DNA from: B1Sed10-231 sp046483385
GTDB taxonomy: Bacteria; Planctomycetota; Brocadiia; SM23-32
Assembly (NCBI GenBank): GCA_046483385.1
Contig: JAWODG010000043.1
Coordinates: 1-30,515 of the forward strand
Length of the DNA stretch: 30,515 nucleotides
Direction of reading: 5' to 3'
Shown one piece after another: positions 22,627 through 29,273 of the stretch; position 1 is the stretch's first letter; each line of letters starts with the position of its first letter. The notes beneath the pieces were generated by a model. It saw nothing but the letters and a program-made list of their open reading frames with translations. It searched no databases and was not told where the DNA came from. A program made the position numbers and the translations under genes.

Positions 22627-22669
22627 CACTATCGGAAGCGGCGAACACTAATCTCAAAGGGGCCGGCAA

Positions 22670-23518
22670 ATGTCAGGGTCCAGAATCAGGTTGATTGGCG
22701 GATTGGCGTTGGCGGTTGTGATGGTGGCGGGTTGTACCCCGGTTCAGAAAAGCTCGGCGGTTGGAGGTCTGGTCGGCGGCGGGACCGGAGCGGCGGTCGG
22801 CCACTATGCCAGCAGTATGGGCGGTGTGCCGGGTGGGCTCATCGGGCTCGGACTGGGCGCAACCGCAGGCGCCGTGGCGGGCGAGCAGATCTACGGTAAC
22901 GAAGAGAACGAAGATCTGGCCGACATGACCGTAGAACTGGAACGCCTCGAGAACGAGGTGGGCGCCAAGGAGAAGGAGCTAAGCGCTAAGCAGCAGGCTC
23001 TGGAGCGGGAGAAAGCCCAGCAGCGGGCGCTGCTGGAACAGTACGACAAGCTGCGCAACAGCCGGGCCAAACTGCAGGCCGACGCGCCGGCCAACGTTCA
23101 GGTCTCGGCCGATAAGGACAAGGTCACTTACACCATCCTGTCCGAGGTGCTGTTCGACTCGGGCCGGGCTGAGCTGACCGGCGCGGGCAAGTCCGCGTTG
23201 CACCAGGCCGTCAGCGCCATCCGGGAGCGCCACCCGGACGCGCGGATCGAGGTGCGGGGGCACACGGACAACGTGCCGATCAAATACTCCTCTTACAAAT
23301 CCAACTGGGACCTCTCCTGCGCCCGCGCGGTGGCGGTGGTCCATCATCTGATCGAATCCGAAGGCTTCAATCCGGAGCGGCTTACGGCCGTCGGCTGCGG
23401 AGACACGCGCCCCGTTGCATCGAACTCATCGGCAGGCGGTCGCCGCAAGAATCGCCGGGCGGAACTCGTGGTGCGCCCGGGCGACGTCAAGGTGGCCGAA
23501 GTCCGCAAAACCCAATAA
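22670..23518 (+). CDS. OmpA-family peptidoglycan-binding lipoprotein with glycine zipper
   Basis: A 282-aa lipoprotein. The signal peptide ends in the lipobox MVAGC with Cys22. Residues about 30-75 are a glycine-zipper segment (GGLVGGGTGAAVG...GLGLGATAGAVAG), 80-138 a long charged coiled coil (ELERLENEVGAKEKEL...), and 150-272 an OmpA_C domain: EVLFDSGRAELT, IEVRGHTDNVPI and the NWDLSCARA and KNRRAELVV peptidoglycan-contact region. It should tie the outer membrane or an envelope complex to peptidoglycan. The ATG at 22670 has AAAGGGG 7 nt upstream. Its position just after the Tad operon suggests a supporting envelope role, but it has its own promoter. Confidence 0.9.
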   Translation: MSGSRIRLIGGLALAVVMVAGCTPVQKSSAVGGLVGGGTGAAVGHYASSMGGVPGGLIGLGLGATAGAVAGEQIYGNEENEDLADMTVELERLENEVGAKEKELSAKQQALEREKAQQRALLEQYDKLRNSRAKLQADAPANVQVSADKDKVTYTILSEVLFDSGRAELTGAGKSALHQAVSAIRERHPDARIEVRGHTDNVPIKYSSYKSNWDLSCARAVAVVHHLIESEGFNPERLTAVGCGDTRPVASNSSAGGRRKNRRAELVVRPGDVKVAEVRKTQ

Positions 23519-23600
23519 CGAGCGCAGCCTTCAGCAACGAGCGCAGCCTTCGGCAACGAGCGTAGCCTTCAGCAACGAGCGTAGCCTTCAGCAACGAGCG
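23517..23600. repeat. 19-bp direct tandem repeat, 4.4 copies
   Basis: Units AACGAGCGYAGCCTTCRGC are at 23517-23535, 23536-23554, 23555-23573 and 23574-23592, followed by a partial copy AACGAGCG (23593-23600). Copies differ at only two positions (C/T and A/G). The array begins inside the TAA stop codon of the OmpA-type gene and ends 9 bp before the next start codon. Since 19 is not a multiple of 3, it is not a protein repeat. Confidence 0.9.
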
Positions 23601-23609
23601 GGCCGTACG

Positions 23610-24347
23610 ATGGGCTCATCCCACCGATGCAAGTCGGGCACGCTTTCCGCGGCGATGGTCCTTCTCGTCGCGGGGATCATCGTGCTCGGGGGCTGTCATC
23701 CGCCCAGGGCCGTGCCATCCTACGAGTTCATCACTCGCTACGACCGTATGTCGGAGGAGCACGACCCGCTGGTCTCGCTGGTGTTCGTCCCCGAGGCCCG
23801 CCGGCTGGGCGAGTACGACGGGATCGTCATCGGGGATGTCGGCGTCGGGGAGACGTGGGTGGAATCGAAGGAAGAGGCAAGCGGTTACGCGCGTCTGTTC
23901 CGCATCGTGCTGCAGAAGGAACTGCGGAAGCTGGACCGGTTCGGTTTTGTCACGCTCGACACGGAGTCCTACTACGCCAGCCCGGAGCACGCTCCGGCCC
24001 TGCTGATAGAGGGACTCATCACGCGCTTTGACACGGGTTCGGGGTGGAAGCGGTATTTCAGTTACTACCTGTGGTTCCTGCAGTCGGGAGCCACGGATTT
24101 CCAGATCGAAGGACGCGTGGTTGACGCCGAATCCGGTGAACTCGTCATGGAGTTCGTTGACAGGCGACGGGGAATCTACAACACGGTCTTCGGGCCGTAC
24201 CATAAGACGTTTCAGGATAAGTTCGCGATGTGTCTGACGGCGCGCGACACCGCCCAGTGTCTGGCGGTCTTCATGGGAGAAGGCTACGACGGCATCCCGG
24301 CCATAGCGGCCGCCGACGCAGCAGCGAGGCAAGACGACCGGCTTTAG
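23610..24347 (+). CDS. Lipoprotein, possibly DUF4410-like
   Basis: A 245-aa predicted lipoprotein. The signal peptide SAAMVLLVAGIIVLGGC has a lipobox with Cys29. The mature part (RRLGEYDGIVIGDVGVGETW, then LLIEGLITRFDTGSGWKRY, then DFQIEGRVVDAESGELVMEF) follows the pattern of DUF4410-type lipoproteins, which pair an IGDV-like strand with a later G.I..F..G.....; this family guess is tentative. The ATG at 23610 gives a proper signal peptide. The frame stays open upstream through the tandem repeat, which is not plausible protein. The ribosome site is weak. It sits between an OmpA-type lipoprotein gene and murD. Confidence 0.7.
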   Translation: MGSSHRCKSGTLSAAMVLLVAGIIVLGGCHPPRAVPSYEFITRYDRMSEEHDPLVSLVFVPEARRLGEYDGIVIGDVGVGETWVESKEEASGYARLFRIVLQKELRKLDRFGFVTLDTESYYASPEHAPALLIEGLITRFDTGSGWKRYFSYYLWFLQSGATDFQIEGRVVDAESGELVMEFVDRRRGIYNTVFGPYHKTFQDKFAMCLTARDTAQCLAVFMGEGYDGIPAIAAADAAARQDDRL

Positions 24348-24365
24348 CGCGTTAGAGGAGCAGCA

Positions 24366-25853
24366 ATGGGCGGGGAGGCCCACGACCAACCGGTGGAGTT
24401 GTGCGCACGGAAGACGTTGATGGACAGCCTCCGGTCGTTGCGAGGCGTGCCCGTCACCGTAATGGGACTGGGCCTGTTCGGCGGGGGCGAAGGGGCGGTC
24501 CGGTATCTCGCACGGGCCGGCGCCCGCGTCACCGTCACGGACCTGAAGTCGGCCGACCAACTGGCCGAACCCATCGGCCGGCTCTCGGATCTGCCCGTGG
24601 AGTATGTTCTGGGGGAGCATCGGGAGGCGGATTTCACCAGCGCGAGTCTGGTCGTGGCTAACCCCGCCGTTCCCCGTTCGAACATGTATCTACGGGCCGC
24701 GGCCGACCGCGGCGTACCCGTTACGAGCCCCATGAATATCTTCCTCGCCCTCTGTCCGGTGCCCGTGGTTGCCGTCACTGGCAGCAACGGAAAGTCCACC
24801 ACGACGGCCCTGGTGGCGGACATGCTGCGGAGTGGGGGGCGGAAAGTCCGTCTTGGAGGCAACATAGGCGTTTCCTTGCTGCCTTCACTCGAGGACTTAG
24901 GGGAGGAGGAAGTCGCGGTGCTTGAGATGTCCAGCTTCCAGTTGGCCGACGCCGGCGCCATGGAGTGGTCGCCGCGGGGTGCGGTGGTCACTAACATAAC
25001 GCCGAATCACCTGAAGTGGCACGGGGGTTTCAAGGAGTACAGCGAGGCGAAGCGGAACATCGTCAGATTCCAGAGTGCCTCCGATTTCGCGGTGCTCAAC
25101 GCGGATGACCCCGTGCTGCGGGGCTGGGCTTCCGAGCCTCCGTCCGGCCGGGTCATGTGGTTCCATCCCGAGGCCGACGCGTCCGACATCCGGGAGGGGA
25201 TGAGCCTCTCGGGCGACCACATCGTCCTGTGCGAGGGGGGCCGGAGGGAACTGATCTGCCGGCGGAGCGAACTCAAGCTGCCCGGCCCGCACAACGGTGC
25301 AAACGCCATAGCCGCGGCGGCGGCGGCGCACAGCATGGGCGTCGGCGCCAAAGACATCCGTCGGGCGCTGGCCGGCTTCGATGGACTGGCGCATCGGCTG
25401 GAGCTGGTGGGTCAGTTTGAGGGCGTGCGCTTCTATAACGATTCCTTCAGCACCACGCCGGAGTCGGTAGTGGCGGCGCTGCGGAGTTTCGAGACCTCTA
25501 TTGTCCTGATCGCGGGCGGATACGACAAAGGCCTCGATCTGTCCCCGGTGGCACGCGCGGCCGCCCGGCATGCTCAGGTCGTCGTCACGATGGGGCAGAC
25601 AGGGCCGTCCCTGGCTCGTCTGACGCGCCGGGAGGGCGCCTGCGCCGGGAAGTCTCTGCCGGTGCGGGAAGCCGATTCGCTGGAGGAGGCGGTACGCACT
25701 TCGGCCGAGGTCTCGATGCCCGGGACGGCAGTGGTCTTCTCACCGGGTTGTGCCAGCTACGACATGTTCGACAACTACCGCCAGCGGGGTGAGATGTTCA
25801 AGGAGCTGGTGCGTGCGTCCTTCGGCGGCCGGCGCTGCTCGAAGGGCGCCTGA
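24366..25853 (+). CDS. murD: UDP-N-acetylmuramoylalanine--D-glutamate ligase
   Basis: Cytoplasmic peptidoglycan precursor enzyme that adds D-glutamate to UDP-MurNAc-L-Ala using ATP. It has 495 aa. The N-terminal Rossmann-like domain shows VMGLGLFGGGEGAVRYLARAGARVTVTDLK, the central ATPase domain VAVTGSNGKSTTTALV (about 135-150) and EMSSFQL, and then GPHNGANAIAAAAA. The C-terminal domain has NDSFSTTPESVVAAL and GGYDKGLDLSPVARA, with SPGCASYDMFDNYRQRGEMF near the end as in MurD. The N-terminus is about 20 residues longer than usual. The ATG at 24366 has GAGGAG 5 nt upstream. It is outside the usual dcw cluster: neighbours are lipoproteins and rpsU. Confidence 0.9.
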   Translation: MGGEAHDQPVELCARKTLMDSLRSLRGVPVTVMGLGLFGGGEGAVRYLARAGARVTVTDLKSADQLAEPIGRLSDLPVEYVLGEHREADFTSASLVVANPAVPRSNMYLRAAADRGVPVTSPMNIFLALCPVPVVAVTGSNGKSTTTALVADMLRSGGRKVRLGGNIGVSLLPSLEDLGEEEVAVLEMSSFQLADAGAMEWSPRGAVVTNITPNHLKWHGGFKEYSEAKRNIVRFQSASDFAVLNADDPVLRGWASEPPSGRVMWFHPEADASDIREGMSLSGDHIVLCEGGRRELICRRSELKLPGPHNGANAIAAAAAAHSMGVGAKDIRRALAGFDGLAHRLELVGQFEGVRFYNDSFSTTPESVVAALRSFETSIVLIAGGYDKGLDLSPVARAAARHAQVVVTMGQTGPSLARLTRREGACAGKSLPVREADSLEEAVRTSAEVSMPGTAVVFSPGCASYDMFDNYRQRGEMFKELVRASFGGRRCSKGA

Positions 25854-25909
25854 GCCGGGTCTTCAGTCTGCGCCTTCGCCGACTGTCTGGGGATTGCGGC
25901 CCAATCCAT

Positions 25910-25938
25910 TTGACGCCGTCGGTTGTGGCCACTATACT
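25910..25938 (+). promoter_or_regulatory. Strong sigma-70-type promoter of rpsU
   Basis: TTGACG (25910-25915) and TATACT (25933-25938) are separated by 17 bp, both one base from consensus. The leader is about 71 nt. Confidence 0.8.
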
Positions 25939-25991
25939 AACTATTCAAAGTACGAACGTCTCGGGCAAAACTACGGCTGCGTTTTGAAGGG

Positions 25992-26012
25992 TTGAAGGAG
26001 GTGAGCTGGTAG
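25992..26012 (+). promoter_or_regulatory. rpsU leader: extended Shine-Dalgarno at long spacing, inside a minicistron
   Basis: AAGGAGGTGA (25995-26004) is complementary to the anti-Shine-Dalgarno over 10 nt, but its GGAGG core ends 14 nt before the rpsU ATG. A six-codon frame TTG-AAG-GAG-GTG-AGC-TGG-TAG (25992-26012) covers it, in frame with rpsU and ending 3 nt before the ATG. This could support bS21 autoregulation or reinitiation; that is an inference. Confidence 0.45.
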
Positions 26013-26015
26013 CCT

Positions 26016-26210
26016 ATGGCGAAGATCGTCGTCAGGAACAACGAGTCGGTCAAGGATGCCCTGCGCCGCTTTAAGAAGCTGTGTGAGCGGGAAGGCATCG
26101 TGAACCGTTCCAAGCGTTCGGCCCGTTACGAGAAGCCGTCCGAGCGGCGTCGTCGTGAGCGGAACGAACGCCTCAAGAACATCCGCAAGGCGCAGAAATC
26201 GCAGCCCTGA
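26016..26210 (+). CDS. rpsU: 30S ribosomal protein bS21
   Basis: A 64-aa basic ribosomal protein located beside the 3' end of 16S rRNA, where it influences mRNA binding in initiation. MAKIVVRNNESVKDALRRFKKLCEREGIV is followed by RSKRSARYEKPSERRRRER, the bS21 pattern, with a lysine/arginine-rich tail. The ATG at 26016 is the only sensible start. It stands alone between its own promoter and a strong terminator, rather than in the rpsU-dnaG-rpoD arrangement of proteobacteria. The leader is unusual (see the separate entry). Confidence 0.96.
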   Translation: MAKIVVRNNESVKDALRRFKKLCEREGIVNRSKRSARYEKPSERRRRERNERLKNIRKAQKSQP

Positions 26211-26232
26211 GAGGGGCGAATCTCACTGATTG

Positions 26233-26269
26233 CGGCCTCCCGGTGAATCCGAATCCGGGAGGCCGTTTT
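26233..26269 (+). terminator. Strong rho-independent terminator after rpsU
   Basis: An 11-bp perfect GC-rich stem (26233-26243 with 26255-26265), 11-nt loop, is followed by TTTT (26266-26269). It stands 22 bp after the rpsU stop and also separates it from the convergent minus-strand operon. Confidence 0.9.
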
Positions 26270-26285
26270 GCTTTGGGTCGAGTGC

Positions 26286-27182
26286 TCACGCCGGGGAGCG
26301 GGTGGAAAGGAACCGGGAGAGGGCCAGGTCAAGGCGCTGGTCGGTGCGCAGCCTCACGTAATCGGCACGTCGCTCGGCGCATTCCGCCTCCAGCCTTTCA
26401 CAGAACCGCCCGAAAGAGCTTAGGTAGTCCCGCCGCACCTGTCGGGCGTCCGTGCGCACCGCTGCGCCGCCCTCCATGCCTTCGAAGCGGACCTGTCCGT
26501 CGAAGGGGAAGTCCTCCTCGGCCGGGTCCACCACGTGGGCAAACACCACCGCGTGGCCGTGGTAGGCGAACCGCCGGAGCGCCGCGGTGAGGTCTTCCAG
26601 TGGCGCTATCATGTCACTTATAAACACAACCAGCCCCCGCCGGCCCAGCTCCGGTGCCATCTCCTGCAGGAGGGCACCCGTGTCCGTCTCGCCGTCGGGG
26701 TTGTGTTCCGCCAGCAGTCGGCAGAAAGGTTCGATCTGTGCGTCCGTAGCGCGCGGCTGCAGTGCCGCCCGCACGGCCGTGTCGAACAGGCGCAGGCCCA
26801 CCGCGTCCTGCTGCGAGAGCAGGACGTAGGCCAGACTGGCCGCCACCGTGGCCCCGTAGTCGTACTTGCTCATGGCGCCGGAGCGGTAGGCCATCGAGCG
26901 GCTGCCGTCCATCAGAAAATGAGCGCGCAGATTAGTTTCTTCTTCGAAGAGTTTGACGTAGAACCGGTCCGACCGAGCCCAGAGCTTCCAGTCGATGTGC
27001 TTCAGCTCCGCGCCGGGGCTGTAGGGACGGTGTTCGGCGAACTCGACGTTCAGCCCGTGATAGGGGCTGCGGTGGATTCCCACAAGATAGCCTTCGACCA
27101 CGTGGCGTGCGCGCAGCTCCAGCCGGGAGATCCTATTCAGAATCTCCGGGTCCAAGTATCTCCTGTACCTGTCGGTCGTCAT
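26286..27182 (-). CDS. DUF58 / vWA-like protein
   Basis: A 298-aa protein of the DUF58 family, regularly paired with MoxR ATPases. The DUF58 signature is clear: GLNVEFAEHRPYSPGAELKHIDWK, then ARSDRFYVKLFEEETN (about 43-84). A von Willebrand A-like fold follows with a MIDAS-type MDGSRS (91-96) and ISDMIAPLEDL, so a metal-dependent protein interaction is likely. There are no membrane helices, so it is cytosolic, unlike longer DUF58 proteins. The ATG at 27182 lies inside the 3' end of the moxR-like gene (50-bp overlap). It is the last gene of the minus-strand operon. Confidence 0.9.
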   Translation of the reverse strand: MTTDRYRRYLDPEILNRISRLELRARHVVEGYLVGIHRSPYHGLNVEFAEHRPYSPGAELKHIDWKLWARSDRFYVKLFEEETNLRAHFLMDGSRSMAYRSGAMSKYDYGATVAASLAYVLLSQQDAVGLRLFDTAVRAALQPRATDAQIEPFCRLLAEHNPDGETDTGALLQEMAPELGRRGLVVFISDMIAPLEDLTAALRRFAYHGHAVVFAHVVDPAEEDFPFDGQVRFEGMEGGAAVRTDARQVRRDYLSSFGRFCERLEAECAERRADYVRLRTDQRLDLALSRFLSTRSPA

Positions 27183-28212
27183 TGAGAGAACTCTCGCGGG
27201 CGGGGATGTGCTCGATTAGCTCCTCGACTATTCGGTCCGGCGTCACGTTGTCGCTGGTGGCCGTGAAGGTCGTCACGAGTCGGTGGCGCATCACGGGCGC
27301 GGCCACGGCCTGAATGTCTTCCACGGACACGTGATTCCGGCCGCTCAGCAGGGCGCGGGCCCGTGCCGCCAGGACCATGAACTGGCATGCCCGCGGGCCG
27401 ATGCCCCAGCGCACCCATTCCTGAATGAACTCCGGCACTTCCTCCGGCCCGCCGACGCGGGTCGCCCGGGCCAGCCGCATGGCGTAGTGCACTACGTAGT
27501 CCGCCACCGGCACGCGACGAACCAAACGCTGCAGCTCCAGTATCTCCTCCGCCCCCAGCACGGGCTCCACGTCCGTCCACGGCTCGCTGGAGGTCTGCTC
27601 CATTATCTCGAACTCCTCCTCCCACGAAGGGTAGGAGACGAGTATCTTGAACATGAAGCGGTCCTGCTGGGCTTCGGGCAGGGGATAGGTGCCCTCCTGC
27701 TCGATGGGGTTCTGCGTGGCCAGCACGAAGAACGGGGCGGGCAACTCGTGGCGCACCCCGCCCACCGTCACCTGCCGTTCCTGCATTGCCTCCAGCAGCG
27801 CGGCCTGCGTCTTCGGGGGTGTGCGGTTGACCTCGTCCGCAAGGACGACGTTGGCGAATATAGGGCCCTTGATGAAACGCGTCTCCCGGGCGCCGGTGCT
27901 CCTGTTCTCCTCGATCACCTCGGTGCCCGTTATGTCGCCGGGCATCAGGTCCGGCGTGAATTGAACCCGGTTGAAGCTTAGGGACAGGCAACGGGATAGA
28001 GTGCGGACCATAAGCGTCTTGGCCAGACCGGGCACGCCCTCCAGGATGGCGTGACCGCCGGCCAGCAGGCAGACAAGCATCTGGTCCAGCACCGCCTGCT
28101 GGCCGACCACGGCCTTCGCCATCTCGTCGCGGATGCGCTGCCGGGCCGCCTGCAAATGCTCAACCAGTGCTGTGTCGTCTTCAGGGATTTTGGCGCTCGG
28201 GCGCTCTGCCAT
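27133..28212 (-). CDS. MoxR-family AAA+ ATPase
   Basis: A 359-aa chaperone-like AAA+ ATPase of the MoxR group, thought to help mature or assemble partners through vWA/DUF58 proteins. Walker A is GVPGLAKT (59-66), Walker B VVLADEVNR (122-130), sensor 1 LATQNPIEQEGTYPLPEAQQDRF, and the sensor 2/lid region VEDIQAVAAPVMRHRL is present. The ATG at 28212 has GAGG about 10 nt upstream. It overlaps the DUF58 gene by 50 bp and starts 19 bp after the stop of the upstream repeat-protein gene, so the three are one transcription unit. Confidence 0.94.
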   Translation of the reverse strand: MAERPSAKIPEDDTALVEHLQAARQRIRDEMAKAVVGQQAVLDQMLVCLLAGGHAILEGVPGLAKTLMVRTLSRCLSLSFNRVQFTPDLMPGDITGTEVIEENRSTGARETRFIKGPIFANVVLADEVNRTPPKTQAALLEAMQERQVTVGGVRHELPAPFFVLATQNPIEQEGTYPLPEAQQDRFMFKILVSYPSWEEEFEIMEQTSSEPWTDVEPVLGAEEILELQRLVRRVPVADYVVHYAMRLARATRVGGPEEVPEFIQEWVRWGIGPRACQFMVLAARARALLSGRNHVSVEDIQAVAAPVMRHRLVTTFTATSDNVTPDRIVEELIEHIPARESSLNDDRQVQEILGPGDSE

Positions 28213-28231
28213 GGACTCGTCCTCAACGGGG

Positions 28232-29266
28232 TCAGGGCTGCAAAACCGGCAGGTTATTATACGGCAACTGAAGGATGAGCAGGGCCACCGCGGTGCCGTA
28301 GGCCGTGCCGATGTAGTCGCCGTTCCAGCTTCCGTCTGGCCGCTGCACGCCGATCAGCCAGTCGCGTAGTTCGCCGAAGTAGGCGCGCCACCGCGCGCCG
28401 CCGCGGAAGTACATCACCTGCGACAGATACATGTGGGCGTAGAAGAAGTGGGCGCCTCCCGCCGGCTGCGGCGCGGTTGTGGAGATGTTGGTCCGCGCGA
28501 ACTCGAAGGCCCCCTCCACGACATCGCCCTCGTAGATGCCGGCGGCGTACATCGTGGCCACCGCGGCCGCGGAGATCGCCGGTCGGCTGTCCATCGGCCG
28601 GTCGATCTTGTAGGCGATGCCCCCGTCCGGCTGCGCCGACAGGCGGATGTAGTTCATGGCCTGTTCCACGGTCCCGCGCGGCACGGGCAAGCCGGCGTTG
28701 GCGCAGGCTCGCAGGCCCTGCAACTGAGTCATCGTCACCGCTCCCTCGTCGTCCGGTGACTCGGGCGTGTAGTACCAGCCGCCGCGTTCGCTCTGGGCGG
28801 TGGTTGTCAGCCGTATGGCGTCCAGCAATACGGCGCGGATGCGCTCCCGCAGGGCCGTCTGCCCCTCCGAGCCGTAAACCTCCGCCAGGAAGAGCATAGC
28901 GAACCCGTGTCCGAACATGGGACGCCCCGCTTCGTCGCCGCCGATCAACCCCGTCTCGGGGTCGGACTGCTGCAACAGGTATTCCACGGCGCGGCGGACG
29001 CGGTCGGCGTGTGGGCCGGTGTAGCAGGTGCTTCCGCCCCCCAGCAACGCCAGCCCGCTGAGGGCGGTCACGGCCGTGGGGAAACGCCCCGTGGCCCCGT
29101 CGCTGTACCAGCTTCCGTCCGGGTTCTGGGTGCGCAGCAGGAACGCGGTGCCTTCGTCAATTGCCCGGCGGGCTCGCGGCGTCACGAGTTGGCCGTCGGG
29201 CGAGGCGCCCAGAGCGCAGAGAGCCAAAACGACGAAGACCGGCCGGAATGTGGCCCCACAACGCAA
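28232..29266 (-). CDS. Exported prenyltransferase/squalene-oxidase-repeat protein
   Basis: A predicted exported protein of about 344 aa with an N-terminal hydrophobic signal (FRPVFVVLALCALGASP) and an alpha/alpha-toroid built of terpene-cyclase-like repeats. QNPDGSWYSDG, SERGGWYYTP, AQPDGGIAYK and QRPDGSWNGDYIGTAYGTAVALLILQ are QW/prenyltransferase-type motifs. The DXDD protonation motif of squalene cyclases is not seen, so cyclase activity is unlikely. I prefer the TTG at 29266, with GGGAGG (29282-29277) 10 nt upstream; a GTG at 29284 would overlap the preceding gene by 11 bp. Such proteins often sit beside MoxR/DUF58 genes in planctomycetes; their role is unknown. Confidence 0.75.
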   Translation of the reverse strand: MRCGATFRPVFVVLALCALGASPDGQLVTPRARRAIDEGTAFLLRTQNPDGSWYSDGATGRFPTAVTALSGLALLGGGSTCYTGPHADRVRRAVEYLLQQSDPETGLIGGDEAGRPMFGHGFAMLFLAEVYGSEGQTALRERIRAVLLDAIRLTTTAQSERGGWYYTPESPDDEGAVTMTQLQGLRACANAGLPVPRGTVEQAMNYIRLSAQPDGGIAYKIDRPMDSRPAISAAAVATMYAAGIYEGDVVEGAFEFARTNISTTAPQPAGGAHFFYAHMYLSQVMYFRGGARWRAYFGELRDWLIGVQRPDGSWNGDYIGTAYGTAVALLILQLPYNNLPVLQP

Positions 29267-29273
29267 GTGCTTT

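Larger units (their letters stand above)
22279..22669. other. 391-bp region between tadC and the OmpA lipoprotein gene
   Basis: No gene. It contains the Tad operon terminator (22373-22408) and the promoter of the next gene (22597-22626). A further AT-rich spot, CTGTCA (22473-22478) with TATGTA (22495-22500) at 16 bp, could be a second, weaker promoter. Confidence 0.55.

Noticed and set aside
23517..23600. CRISPR array
   Set aside because: The 19-bp units are directly adjacent with no spacers, so this is a simple tandem repeat.
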